Shown here: one piece after another, positions 30,189 through 42,100 of the stretch
How the letters are laid out: the number at the start of each line of letters is the position of its first letter
Position numbering within the stretch: position 1 is the stretch's first letter
Assembly (NCBI GenBank): GCA_946902985.2
Contig: OX336388.2
Location: 132,930,346 to 132,994,345, forward strand
Length of the DNA stretch: 64,000 nucleotides
Reading direction: 5' to 3'
Origin: Meconema thalassinum
Taxonomy: Eukaryota > Arthropoda > Insecta > Orthoptera > Tettigoniidae
The notes under the pieces: model-generated
The model's input: the letters and a program-made list of their open reading frames with translations, nothing else
Told to the model about the DNA's origin: nothing
The model's database searches: none
Made by a program: the position numbers and the translations under genes

Positions 30189-30734
30189 GATTAGGGGCAG
30201 ATGACCTAGCTATTCCGCCCTTTTAGGCAGCAAAAACTAACTATACTGTATAATAATTTAATTAATGCAGCCAATGGCCATGTACTTTTCTTTTCAGGGC
30301 GCGTCAGGGAAGGGATATTGGAAGGATGATGATGATGCTAATGATAATTGTATAGAGATTGTTATGTGGTGCTGCCTGTCCGTTGCTAGGTTACAGCACT
30401 ATCTGCGCCGCTGGAGAGGCGAGCAGTCCAAAAGTGACAGTGATGGAGCAGACAGATCTGAATTCTGAACACCGGTTCTCACTCACAAAGTTGAGAAGTG
30501 TTAAAGGGAATATATCAGTGGCGGCTCGTAGGCTCATGTAATAGAGTAGCCCAGAGGGAACATAAAATTAAATGCACATATTCTGCGATATTAGAGTTGA
30601 AGTGCATTAATGGCTACTTAATCCCTCTGGCTGAGAGACTAGACGTTTATGATGTCTTTATAAAAATACTGAAAATGAAGTTAAAAAAAATCAAAAGATA
30701 AATGATTTTTTTAATATCGCCTATCCTCCCAGCT
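30189..30734. other. Unassigned stretch
   Basis: No gene recognised. A GATGATGATGCTAATGAT run at 30328 is the only low-complexity feature. Confidence 0.5.
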
Positions 30735-31045
30735 GAGCTTCACCCACGGATTCAGCGAGGGATCATTCCTCTACCGTCACTACGATGGTGTCTGGAAGTT
30801 GAACAAACTTTGCCAGTAGATACAACTGGGGATGGTGACAGGTGACCGCTAACTTGGATCTAATTAAGGGAGGGTCAAGGAAGGAATTTTTTGGAAGGAA
30901 ATCGGCCGTGGAGCTGTTGAAAGGAACCATCCCAGCATTTTCCTGGTGTTGAAAATGGGAAACCATAAAGCAAATTTCAGGACGGTTAAGATGGGATTCA
31001 AACCCACGCTCTTCCGATGCTAGCACGTTTGAGCTCTTGGCTACC
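30735..31045 (-). mobile_element. SINE, family C core
   Basis: Minus strand: head near 31000-31045 with GGGTTTGAATCCC (B box), core CCATTTTCAACACCAGG and GGGATGGTTCCTTTC, and a 3' segment around GATCCCTCGCTGAATCCGTG, as in the copy at 56.6 kb. Confidence 0.75.
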
Positions 31046-31375
31046 ATGGATAGTAAAAAGTGAAGTAAAATACAAAAAGAAAAATATTTTAAAAAATATA
31101 TTTAAAAACTCGGCTTCCTAAACAATATTTTGACTGAACAGGACCTCTATGAAGAGCTAATCGAATGAAAACAGGCCGGTGTGCTCGGAAGGAGACTGTG
31201 AATCCCAACCACTCTAACCACTGCCGACGTCATTACGCTATTTGAGCTGAGTTACAGACAAGGACACATGCCTGCTACAATTTACAGTATTCTCCCGCTA
31301 AGTGTGAGTTGCGTTATGTAAGTCAGTTTCTTCAAGCAGAAGGAAATAATACAGTGGAAATTCATTCAAGAATGA
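31046..31375. other. Unassigned stretch
   Basis: No feature recognised. Confidence 0.4.
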
Positions 31376-31545
31376 CTTCTCCTGATTCACGACAACGCCC
31401 GTCCTGACGGTGCTGCAGTAACCCAACAGCTGTTTCAGCTATTTCGATGGGAATTTCTTGAGCATCCGGCGTATACGCTCGACGTAGCGCCAAGTGACTT
31501 CAACTTCTTCCCTGCATTGGAAAATGGGCTCGGAGCAATGTTACG
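31376..31545 (+). pseudogene. Mariner transposase fragment (third catalytic residue region)
   Basis: Plus strand reads LLIHDNARPDGAAVTQQLFQ and HPAYTLDVAPSDFNFFPALE. HDNAxxH/D and the SPDLAPSDYxLF-like block carry the second and third acidic residues of mariner transposases. Frame ends at GLGAM. A short orphan; opposite strand to the 29.1-kb fragment. Confidence 0.85.
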
Positions 31546-31936
31546 TGTGTCTGTCTATCTGTCCCCTATGCGTTCATTTACCATCCATCCGATTGGGATG
31601 AAATTTGGGTGAGTTGTTGTGTGCACTCCAGGGAAGGTTTCTGGCTACAAATAATTTATGTAACACAAAAGAGCGAGGGACTTAACAGGAAGCCTTAAAT
31701 CCCACATTAGCCCAATTGCACAATCTGTATACTTATGACACCGCAATGTAAGGTGAGAATAGCTTGCTGATTCATCGCGAGGTGACATGAGGAGACTGTC
31801 AGCAGCCCGCCGTGTTATCTGGTATTGCTGTCTATTCCAATACAATACAATACACAAACCTAAAAGAATTGCTGAGTTTTAATTCACTGGCCGTGAAAGC
31901 CAATATACCATCTATTTGGAGGCCTTCATAGGGAGG
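31546..31936. other. Unassigned stretch
   Basis: No gene. 31855-31885 (CACAAACCTAAAAGAATTGC) is repeated directly near 33492-33520, on the other side of the TTAA element. Confidence 0.5.
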
Positions 31937-33326
31937 TTAACCCTTGATTGAGCTCGTGTAACATCTCACACTAATAACCTCGTGAGGTCCCACTGACCAC
32001 GGAATTTAAGACAATATATTTTGAAAACTATTTTGTTTTCTTTTTATTGATTTAAAGAACATTGTATTTACACTCATATTAATGCAAATAAGACAAGATT
32101 TAGACGTAAATATAGTATATTGAGATTTCTAAACGCACGAAAATAAAATTATTACCATTATTGTAAGGCTTCAGTCTTTGCTTAAGAAAAAAATACCAAC
32201 TTTCAAGTTTGGCAATTAAATGTAATGTCCTTTAACACACAAATATATCACCTAAATAACAGTAAAACTCAAACTGGTTCCAAACCCAAAGAAAAGAATC
32301 CTCTGCAAGGGGTCGAGATGCCCTAATTCTTGTCCCTGACGCAGCCATTGCAAACTTTATTGGTGTGCGCTAAGCAGATTGGTAGCTTTCATTCGTAACG
32401 CTGGTGGGCTGATAATAGTTCTCTTCTTCGCTGGACACACTTAGCAACATTTTAGTTTGTGGCAATGTTTTTCCTCCAACTTATCGTTGGGATCTAGATT
32501 TTGTTTTATATTGCGGGAATCCCGAGCGCCATAGTTGAAAGGCTGTTCCCGTGTATTACTTTTTTCAGCTGCCGCGTCCTCAACTTCAGCTTCGGCATGC
32601 GGTTACTTCGGGAGCTGTGTCCTCATTACTAGGTATATATTCGGCATCATCTTGGTCTGAATATTCTTCTTCTGCAGTATGCTGTAGATGGGTACCTATA
32701 CGCTCTTCGGAGTCTGCCACATTTTGTTGTATCTCTTCATCTGCTTGCAGCCAATCCGCAACAACATTCTCAAAATTCGTGGATTGCACATTATTCCAAC
32801 TGGGCCAGGTTTATAATGGACCAATATGCCAAGTTTCATCAGAATAATGACAGACTAAAATCAGTCAGAATTTTTTTAAGAGTTACGTACTGCTCGAGTC
32901 TAAGCTCGGTCCGTGCATAGTACACAACCAAATACATCGGTCGGTGACTCACTGACTCATTCGTAACACCACACTGGTTTCAGAGAAGACCCTATGTTAG
33001 CAGTATTGGAATAGATGAGCATGTCAAGTAACACGGCGGCCCTGCTCTTCTCGCCTGAGCCTTCTCTGCTCTTTCTCCTCATCCCGCAAGTTCATAGAGC
33101 TTGGACTCGCACAGTAGGTGACCTCGTGTGGTCCCACGGACCACGAACAACTAAATACCTACGTACCGAAAGACCGCACGTTCATATCATTTCACACCAG
33201 CCTGACTGGGACGTCTTCAGAAAGGTACTGGGAGGGGGGAGTCAATCGGTGGTAAATTACTCCACTTACGAAGATATAAAAACCGTCTCGGGTCCCAGGG
33301 ACCACGCAAGGTCAATTAAGGGTTAA
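31937..33326 (-). mobile_element. piggyBac-like element with TTAA duplications
   Basis: 31941-33322 (1382 bp) is flanked by TTAA and has ends CCCTTGATTGAGCTCG and CCCTTAATTGACCTTG (13 of 16 matching, inverted). TTAA sites with CCC-starting ends are diagnostic of piggyBac. Subterminal palindromes GGTCCCACGGACC-like occur at 31986, 33129 and 33290. The transposase is absent except for a possible acidic N-terminus at 32586-32789. Confidence 0.8.
32586..32789 (-). pseudogene. Possible piggyBac transposase N-terminus
   Basis: Reads WLQADEEIQQNVADSEER and TAEEEYSDQDDAEYIPSNED. Acidic N-terminal tails of this type precede the DDE core in piggyBac transposases, but no specific motif is present. Context (inside a TTAA element) is the main argument. 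Confidence 0.35.
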
Positions 33327-33369
33327 GGCTGCTTGAGCGTTTAGTTCTCGCAGTCAAGTGGCGCAGTTG

Positions 33370-33410
33370 CACTCCATATAAAGGGAGGTAGCGCGCAGTT
33401 CGCTACTCCT
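33370..33410 (+). promoter_or_regulatory. Candidate TATA promoter
   Basis: TATAAAG at 33378 is followed about 20-25 bp later by GCAGTTCGC, similar to an arthropod initiator (TCAGTT). No obvious gene follows; a 13-bp G run is at 33421-33436. Confidence 0.25.
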
Positions 33411-33440
33411 GTGGGGAACCGGGGGGGGGGGGGGGGAACT

Positions 33441-33837
33441 AAGAGCCCATTAATGAGCCAGCTTGGTATCCTAGGCGAAACCCCACACAGGACACGTCAC
33501 AAACCTAAAAGAGTTTCTGAGTTATAATTTTATCCTAAATATGTAGTGTGTATAGTTGATGTCCAAATATTCTTCTTACAGACACTTTCTTGGCGTGATG
33601 ATACTGTGGGGTTAGATCTTCCGGCGAAGGCAGAGTACTTGTCGGAGAGTGGATATCGTTTTTCAGCTGTCATTCCTCCAGCACTCACTAACATCCCCCG
33701 GGGTTCTTAGCAGCGTTATTCTCGTCCCCCAGGAGAAGCTTCGCTTATACAGAGCGTCAGTGAAAACAAAATATTTTCTGAACTCTTTTGGGGAGCGCAT
33801 GGGTTATGATTTTAAAAAATCTCAACCTTGATAGTTT
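33441..33837. other. Unassigned stretch
   Basis: No gene recognised. Confidence 0.4.
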
Positions 33838-34087
33838 TATCATTTCAAATGATCTTGTCGACTTCGTCGTTATGCTTGAGTCTAACGTTACGCGGGACGG
33901 AGACGGTTGCGGTACGGAGACTGTGACGTCATGCAGCCGCACGGGAAGCCTAAGTTAATGGGTAAAGGACGGCGAGTGCGTGACGTCATGCAGCCACGCG
34001 GGAAGCCTAAGTTATTGGTTAATGCAGTCTGTTGAAAGAGTTCTGGGGCGTCAAGCGACCTGGGGCTTCGAACGAAGTGAAAATAAT

Positions 34088-35132
34088 ACAGGGTGACTCC
34101 CAAAGAGGTGTACAAGATGTCACACAAGAATACAGGGTGACTTCTAAAGAGATATACAAGATGCCAGATAAGAATACAGGGTGCCTCTTAAAGAGGTGTA
34201 CAAGGCAGCAGAGAAGAATACAGGGTGACTCCTAAAGAGGTGCACAATATGTCACACAAGAATACAGGGTGACTTCTAAAGAGATATACAAGATGCCAGA
34301 TAAGAATACAAGGTGACTCTTAAAGAGGTGTACAAGGCAGCAGAGAAGAATACAGGGTGACTCCTAAAGAGGTGCACAAGATGTCACACAAGAATACAGG
34401 GTGACTTCTAAAGAGATATACAAGATGCCAGATAATAATACAAGGTGACTCTTAAAGAGGGTACAATATGGCAGAGAAGAATACAGGGTGTCTCCTAAAG
34501 AGGTACACAAAATATCAGACAAGAAAACAGGGTGACTCCTAAAGAGGTGTACAAGATGTCACACAAGAATACAGGGTGACTTCTAAAGAGATATACAAGA
34601 TGCCAGATAAGAATACAGGGTGCCTCCTAAAGAGGTGTGCAGGATGTCAGAGCAAAATACAGTACTAGATGCCAGATAAGAATACAGGGTGACTCCTAAA
34701 GAGATATACAAGATGCCAGATAAGAATACAAGGTGACTCTTAAAGAGGTGTACAAGACGGCAGAAAAGAATACAGGGTGACTCCTAAAGAGGTGCACAAG
34801 ATGTCACACAAGAATACAGGGTGACTTCTAAAGAGAGATACAAGATACCAGATAAGAATACAGGGTGCCTCCTAAAGAGGTGTGCTGGATGTCAGAGCAA
34901 AATAGAGTACAAGATGCCAGATAAGAATACAGGGTGCCTCCTAAAGAGGTGTGCAGGATGTCAGAGCAAAGTACAGGGTGACACTTAACGAGGTGTACAG
35001 TATGTTAGATTCAATCAAATACAGGGTGACCCTTAAAGAGGTTTGCAAGATATCAGATTCAAATAATGGGTGACCCTTAAAGAGTTGTAACAGATGTCAG
35101 ACTCAAATACAGGGTGACCCTTAAAGAGGTGC
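34088..35132 (+). repeat. 44-bp satellite with three-monomer higher-order unit
   Basis: About 24 monomers beginning TACAGGGTGACTCCTAAAGA. Three types follow one another: A ends GATGTCACACAAGAA, B ends GATGCCAGATAAGAA and C ends GGCAGCAGAGAAGAA. The A-B-C order repeats in the first third (from 34088, 34220 and 34352, a 132-bp period), then becomes irregular. Monomers at the right end are more diverged. Confidence 0.9.
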
Positions 35133-35429
35133 CCGCGCGGGAAGCCTAAGTTAATGGGTAATGGAGTCTGTTGAAAGAGTCCTGGCTGAGCCTTTCTAAC
35201 ATGTGTAGCATTTGTAGCAGGCGTCATTTGAAATGATATAACTTCTAGTCTCTCAGACTGACTGTGATGTTTTTAAATATTGATGGGTTCATTCCGAAAA
35301 TCAGACAAGTCCAAATATTAAATATTTGAGATAAATACATCTTTTTCCTCTTTAAGGCCGGCTCTACAGGGTCTTCATATTTGCTTGGCAAGGACATTCT
35401 CGCTCACGCGCTCCGCCAGTGACAGCTCA

Positions 35430-35655
35430 GTTCCCGGTGGCCGAGAGCGCTAACGCGTTACCTCGTGTCTCACTGGCATCGGGAAAGCGTAGGTTCGAAC
35501 CCAACATCGGCCATCCAGAAAATGGTTTCCGTGGTTTCCCATTTTCACTACCAGGCAAATGCCGGAACGGTTCCTTTCAATAGATCCACGGCCGATTGTC
35601 TTTCATAATCCCTTCCCTGACTCGTCCTGAAAAAAAAAAAAAAGAAAAAAAAAAC
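35430..35655 (+). mobile_element. SINE, family C core with a different tRNA head
   Basis: Head CCGGTGGCCGAGAGCGCTAA and GTAGGTTCGAACCCAAC (serine/leucine-like with a long variable region, inference), core GAAAATGGTTTCCGTGG, CCCATTTTCACTACCAGGC and GGAACGGTTCC, and a poly(A) tail at 35629-35655. Confidence 0.85.
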
Positions 35656-36469
35656 ATCGCCATTGGCTGCTTTAATAAAATTACTATATGTACGGTAGAG
35701 TACGATGCTTCACAGTATCATGCATCTTACTCACCAGTAGATGCTGAAAATGTTCCCCATCCACTACCAAAAAAAAGTGACAGTCAGTCTGAAAGACTAG
35801 ACTTTGTATCATTTTAAATGCTACAATTGCTGAAAAATGCTAGAAAGGCTGGAGGCTTCTCGCTTCGCTCGAAGCCAAAGACTCTTGACATGTTAGAAAA
35901 TTATCTGCATAATACTTATCTTGCTTTATAATACTTTACCTTGTTTCAAATTACTCGCGAACGGCAAGTGCAAATCAAGGGCAAAGCAAGGTCAAGCGCG
36001 CGGAGGTAGATGGCTGGATGACGTGCCCCTTCCATCCAGTCTAAAAACACTTACAGTGGGCGATGTATTGAAGATAGACATATGCTCTCCCGGACTTTTG
36101 TGTAGAACATTTCATGTTGACCAATTCTTACGCTCATAGTATATTGATATTTTTAACGGTTTGCCCAGCGTAAGCTTAAGAAGTGCACGGACGCCAAGTT
36201 TGTTTTTGACTTTTTCACTGAAATCGTTACTGCTTGGCTTCCTTAGATCATACATAAATTATTTTCTACAGAATCTTTCCTAGAGATATCCTTTACAGAA
36301 TAGTGAAAACCGCATCAAAATCCATCCAGTGATTCCCTAGATTACCCGTGACATCCAAGAATCGTGAATTTTTGTCTTATACTAACGAAGTACAGATTGT
36401 CGGGGAACACATGCACCAAGCTGTACTACGACGTCACACACCTCAGTGCATCTGGGTACATTTCGTCCC
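35656..36469. other. Unassigned interior of the inverted-repeat element
   Basis: No protein assigned. A small hairpin GGCTTCTCGCTTCGCTCGAAGCC-type lies at 35852-35874. The block around 36300 (GAAAACCGCATCAAAATCCA) recalls short interspersed sequences common in insects. Confidence 0.4.
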
Positions 36470-36550
36470 GTCACCGTAACGTAACGCCAGACCCCAGCGT
36501 AACGACGAAGTCGACAAGATCATTTAAAATGATAAAAATCGGCATCTCCT

Positions 36551-37046
36551 TACGAAGTTTCCGTACTTCAGTTAACTTAGCTTCAGAAAGGAAATAACGA
36601 CCTTTACGTCTATTTTTATTTGTTTGCTGAACCTGTACGTTTGAATCTCTTAGCCACTTGTTTTATTGTGATTGTGTATAGTGCTGTAATGCCTCATGTG
36701 AAATAATCGTTACGTGAACCTGTATATCTGCAGGAAATCGTGCGCTAGAACAAGACAAAAGTTTGAAACCTTTCAGGGCCCTTTAGCCCTTCGGTGTTTC
36801 TCACAATTGAGGAAATCTCTTAATTTTTCGTTTTTGCTACGATGGAGACCCTACTTTGCCTGATGAGAAATGTTTTCCACATTAAAAACACACTTTTGTA
36901 TGAGAGATTAATTATTTATATCTCCTAGAAAACGATTGGGATTGAGGGGTCGTCCACGTACTGCCTTGTCGAAACGACCAGGCAACCGCTAGCCTTCCAT
37001 TTCCACGTGCTGACTTCCCGATGCGCGTCTTTTCAATTGATTTAAA
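36551..37046. other. Unassigned stretch
   Basis: No gene recognised. Confidence 0.4.
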
Positions 37047-37518
37047 TACAGTGAAACCTCTCTAAATGACCACCCCTATTAAAAGACCACCCCTTCTAAA
37101 GACCGATTTTTCTTGGAACCGATTTAAAACCTCATAAGGTCGATGTATTTGTTACCTCTATTTAAGGACCACTCCTCTCCCCGACCAACGACCCGGCATT
37201 CTCTCAGTCTGACCTCTTTCAAAAGACCACTTCTCGTGTAAAATGTGGAATAAAAGAGGCCTACAGTGGTAAGAAAACGAATGATTCATATGCCCCTCAC
37301 CCCATTCTTTCTGGAATTAAAAGTACCTGTAAATACGATAACATTCTACGGTTGTGCATGACTTTGACACAGCTGAGGTGGGTGACGTTCTGGAATAGGC
37401 TACTACGATAATCTGGGAAGAGTGAGCAGTGCAAGATTTCTTGGAATGTAAGTTCCATGACACCACACAATATTACTGTATTCTTTCGTTTATGTAAGCA
37501 AGATTAAGTGATGATGAT

Positions 37519-37570
37519 GATGATGATAATTGTTGTTTTAAGGGGCCTAACATCGAGGTTATCGGCCCCT
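37519..37570 (-). repeat. Hairpin tail shared with 26.0 and 59.6 kb repeats
   Basis: TAAGGGGCCTAACATCGAGG and ATCGGCCCCTGATG with a GAT repeat to the left. Only this terminal part is shared with the other two elements; the body beyond 37580 is different. Confidence 0.75.
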
Positions 37571-37769
37571 GATGAAATGAAATGGCGTGAAATGGAAGGA
37601 TGAAGATAAAAACAGCTCACTGCGATGGATGAAACGAAAATGGTTTATATAAAATAGACAGTGAGCCCCAACAATAATGCCTTATTTGAATTTAAAAAAA
37701 GGGTAAAAGGTGGATGGTAAAACAAATAAGGCATAGTGAACATTAAAATAGATGAACACAATCTCAGAG

Positions 37770-38150
37770 ACCATTTAGAAGAGGAGGTTATCGTTTCTCG
37801 GACACTTGTACAGAATGGACAAAACTAGACTAACCAAACAGTTATTCGACTACCTGTGGAACAAGAAGACAACAACGACATGGATTAAGGAAGTTCGAAA
37901 AGATCTCGAAAATTCCCACATCCAGGAAGTTCAGATGTCAAACAGGGAAACATTTCGGTACATAATTCAAAATTTGGAAGGGTTTCACGTCACAAGAACC
38001 ACAAAGAAGGGAAGAGCCTGGACGGATGAGCAGAAGAAACAGCATAGCGCCCATATGAAGTAGTACTGGAGGAAGAGGAAACTTCAGGAAAAGAAAAAAT
38101 GAAATTGTAGCGTGATCCGAAGTGGTCAATTCGCAAATAAAAATTAAAAT
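37770..38150 (+). pseudogene. LINE RT C-terminal region (family L3), copy 2
   Basis: Reads LGHLYRMDKTRLTKQLFDYL, TTTWIKEVRKDLENSHI and KKGRAWTDEQKKQHSAHMK, then a stop; 3' UTR TGAAATTGTAGCGTGATCC. Closely similar to 27.64-27.96 kb, but shorter. A-rich tail near 38130-38150. Confidence 0.8.
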
Positions 38151-38429
38151 AAAACAGACCTAACCTGAATTAAAAGTCTTAACTTACATTAAAACTTAAA
38201 AAGTAACCACTCTCCCTCATGAACCGGATGACGAGGTCTACTGACGCCCCGTCATCACGGAGAATAAGGCAGAGGGTATTAGGCAGTTTAAGAGTCCTAA
38301 GATTAAGTTATAGTACAGTGCAGAAGTTCTAATTTATTTTCTCCAATCCCTGTCGATAAATCTCATTGCCTTCCCATTGGCGATGGTGATGAGGGTGATG
38401 ATGTGAACAATGGTTCTGTTGGCTGCATC

Positions 38430-38640
38430 AGCATACAATGTCATTAGAAGAAGTGTTATGTAACGTGTAAAAAAATAAAAAAAAGCTTTCCTAGAAGATT
38501 GTTCGAACCAAGAACAAATTAATGGCCTTTCGAACTCACTCAGAGATATTCTAGAAAGCGAAATTGTTAGAAAAAGATGTACTAATCGGAAACAGAGATC
38601 AATTCGTGACTTTTTAAAGGACAGTGCTCAGAAAACCTAA
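38430..38640 (+). pseudogene. pogo/Tigger transposase C-terminal remnant
   Basis: Ends NRKQRSIRDFLKDSAQKT then a stop at 38638. A KQxxIxDFF-like motif closes many Tigger/jerky transposases. Upstream is broken. Confidence 0.5.
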
Positions 38641-38884
38641 TTGTAGTTAATTTGTACTAAATGTGAACCAATGCAAATAAATTGTAATCTAATATGTGTT
38701 CCAACAGTACTTCATTAATCATGCAGAATAGAATTGTCTTTAATGCCTACCCCTATTAAGAGACCACCCCTCTAAAAGACCAGTTTTCCATGGAACCGTC
38801 CCTGGTCTGTTAATAGAGGTTTCACTGTAGAAACATAATGTTTTTTTTATTTTTATTTTTTATTTAGTCAATTTACCCTCTAGG

Positions 38885-39123
38885 TTGGTGGTTCCCACGG
38901 ACTCAGCGAGGGAACTCACCTCTACCGCCTCTATGGGCAGTGTCCTGGAGCTTGGAACATCTGGTCAGGATGGATACAACTGGGGAGGTGAGATCAGCAC
39001 TTCGCCCAGGCGGCCTCACCTGCAAAGCGAACAGGGGCCTCATGAGGGATGGGAAGGGATGGAAGATTGGGATGGATAGGCTAGGAAAAGGAAAGGAGGC
39101 GGCCGTGGCCTTACAGTAGGTAC
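38885..39123 (-). mobile_element. SINE (family C core), left half, split by the Gypsy element
   Basis: Carries CACGGACTCAGCGAGGGAAC, GGCGGCCTCACCTGCAAAGC and GGAGGCGGCCGTGGCCTTAC, matching 56.60-56.83 kb. The other half with the tRNA head resumes at 55678. Confidence 0.88.
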
Positions 39124-42100
39124 TGAACACGCTGAGCTATGGTTCATGTGATATTTTTATGACAGAACATTTATGATGGGATGTTGTACCTTTGAACACA
39201 CCCAGGAAGCCACGTGGTGCTGAGAGCTCACGCGATACTCTTTGAAGTAGCGTTGAATCGCACTTTTGACTTTGGTGAGAACTGCTAATTATTTATCTGA
39301 GATCTTATTAATTAATTTTATTCTTTCACAAGACTCAGAATATTCCATTTCGTCATGCTGCATTATTAAAACATTTTTGAGAATGTTATTTTAGCTTAAG
39401 GTAAGGTAATACCCTTGCAGATACGCAAATAGGAACGTAAGTAGTCGCTCAACGACTTTGGTTTGACGACCTACTTCCTTGAGACACCCAGTGCCTTGCA
39501 CTACGTCTGGAGAATCCGCCCAGTAGAGGCGTGTAATTGCATTTGTCCTGTAAGACATAGAAGAATATCCGCTTGTTAGCGTTGAATTGGTTATCAGGTG
39601 CCATCGTGCACTGGCATATTGTGAAATACTGTTATTTATGCACAGTGAGCCACAGAAACATATTGAAGATAATTATTGGCAAGTATTAGTGAATTATATA
39701 ATTTTACCGGAACACCACATTTTAGTACCCACGTGTTTGTGGAGGGCCAAATACCTTGTGGAAAATATACAGGTAAATGTGTTGCAATTACTTCAAATAA
39801 GTGTGATTACGATAGTGTAACATATTTGGATTGCCAGAGTGAAGTTTTTATTTCCAAAACGACGTACATTTTACCGATGCTGCATGATAGAAAAGTAGCG
39901 CCATCAGCACGTGCAGAATCATAGGGCAGTGCTAGCTCGTGTATCTGTTCACATCCACGAAATTAAGGCTGTGTTGTCAATTACTATCAAAGCCTACAAC
40001 ATTCACGACGAACATTATATTTTTGGAAAGTGAAAGAATGAATTTCATAACTTATTCCACCGTCAACGTGAACAGACTATTCCACACCATGGTTGAATCA
40101 GTCATCATGGGCTAATACCATCCTGGTATGAGGGTGATATTTCTACGAGAACTAGCATGATGATGAAGCTTGCAGAACCGAGGACGAGAAGGAAGGAATC
40201 AAAGATGCCATTTCCAGGCATATCCAGCATACTCACGGAGTTGTCGACAGGGACGAATCGAACCCTGGTTTTTGGAGGAGTCCAGATGGGAATCCTGATG
40301 AGGATAATACCCTTCCAGAGATCCAGAGAGGAATTTGTACAATCCTGGTTATTGAATAGAGGGCTGAGTGATAGCTTCTCCATGTCGTGAGTTTTTGGAC
40401 ATCCCTTCTCTTTTTCTAGTTCTGGTGGTATATTAGATTTAATGTAGTTTGTGAATCAACCACACTCTGTGTCAGCCATTTTTCCAGGTAGGGGTTGTAT
40501 CTAGTTTAATTTAATGTCATTTATTTCAGTATAGTGAGACACCCTTGGGTCCGACATTTTGGTTAACCCTGGTGCAGCTTGATGAACGTCGTAGAACGTC
40601 AAAGCCTATCTTTTGCTAGATGTGACCGTAGTCATTCGAGGCTATTTTGTACAACCCTGTTTGGGGTGATGTATCAAGTCTTTGCTGACTTTAGTTATGG
40701 CAATCATATGTCATGGTTATTTCTTTAACTGCATTCTTTGCAGCCAGTTTTGATACACCCCTGACTTTCGTTAGAACAGTCGTATCAGTTAGGCAATCGA
40801 CTGTAATTGCCAGTTTTGTAAATGCATTATATTTTCATTTTGAATAAGCTCAGAAGCTATTCTTGGTCAAGTTTGAACCTAACAATTAGAAGGAATGTTT
40901 CGTTGCCTAGCATCGAACTCAGTTCCCAACGTATCATTAAGCAGATCCTTGTATGGAATCTGCGCCACAATTATCATTTTGCTTGTGTCATGTAAGACAC
41001 GTTTTTATTTGATGTTGTACTAGCAACTACTGAATTGTATTTTGAGAGCAAAGAGCTCCAGTAATTGTAAGATTACTATCATTTAGACGTCGTTGGTAGA
41101 AAGACGGAATTATATTATTCTATTCTGATTTATTGCGTGTTTTTATACACGGACTCTTTAGAGGTTCATAACCTATGGTAAAGATTTTTATGAACAGGCC
41201 AGATGTATAGTTTTATATTGATTAAATCGCCGGCCTTGAATAATGTGTGTTTTGTGTCGACCGAACGCAGGAATGTGGTAAACTGCTGGTGACATAAACT
41301 GGTTTTGTAATCCAGTGCCCTTGAGAGCACGCTTCATTTGTTTGAGAGACAGAACGACTTTGACAAGTGACAGAATGCTTGTAGTATTCGCTCTTTCTTT
41401 CATTGCAACATAGCTTATGTAACCCAGTTTTCAACTCTGTCTCAGATCACATGTTTTATAGATTGCTTTTCGTTAGTTGAGCGCACTTCTTGCGTGTACC
41501 GTTTTGACGTGTACAATTAGGTCAGGTTTTCTATAGTGAGTTGCAGGCGACCCTGTTGAATACAGGAATTTATTGTATGAAGGTACTTGTGATTACCTTG
41601 TCCGGGAGGGTTCCCGTTGAATAGATGTTATTGGAAGGTAACTGTTGTGGACAGGCCTATCCCAGAGTTATTGAATGCGAGCTTTGCGCCGCTGGAAACC
41701 CGTGTTATTGTGTGTCCGAGTTGCTATTGTTCGTTGATCTTATTCCGACTGTTGAGTCGAGGCTTTTTGGTGGAGAATGATCTCAGTGTAGACACTCCGT
41801 GCCCGAGCTATTGTCAGTATTATTCGCCATAAACCAACGATAAACCTAAACCGACATCTTAATAATAAAACGCATAATTTTGGTAAAACAAAAGCTAACT
41901 AATGAATTCTTTCTGTCTAACTTTGTCCTGTTGCATTTTGGAACTGTTGACATAGCCGTGCAGTTGAAGGTAATTTCCTTGTGTGGAAATGACTAGGACA
42001 GTTGACACTTTTGTAGCGACCTGAAGCATGCGCGAATCTAGAGTTCGTAGCTTGTGGAGCTCAGGCCATGCGATGTCAGACGTGGTCTCAACCACGCATT

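Larger units (their letters stand above)
33838..36550. mobile_element. Inverted-repeat element holding a satellite
   Basis: 33838-33900 and 36470-36550 are inverted matches (ATCATTTCAAATGATCTTGT, GACTTCGTCGTTA and CGGGACG on the left). Between them lie short tandem copies of GCGGGAAGCCTAAGTTAATG (33947, 33999, 35141), a 1-kb satellite and a later SINE. No protein. Outer boundaries and target duplication not resolved. Confidence 0.55.
37047..38829 (+). mobile_element. pogo/Tigger-like transposon with TA duplications, nested insertions
   Basis: 37049-38827 starts CAGTGAAACCTCTCTAAA and ends AATAGAGGTTTCACTG, flanked by TA. A second inner match of ACCACCCCT ... AAAGACC lies near both ends. Interior holds degraded Tigger-like coding sequence (37360-37440, 38430-38640) separated by an insertion zone with a hairpin tail (37519-37570) and a LINE 3' end. 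Confidence 0.85.

Noticed and set aside
39587..39924. Small conserved proteins duplicated at 52.4 kb
   Set aside because: They are conserved between the two places only because both lie in the LTRs of one element.
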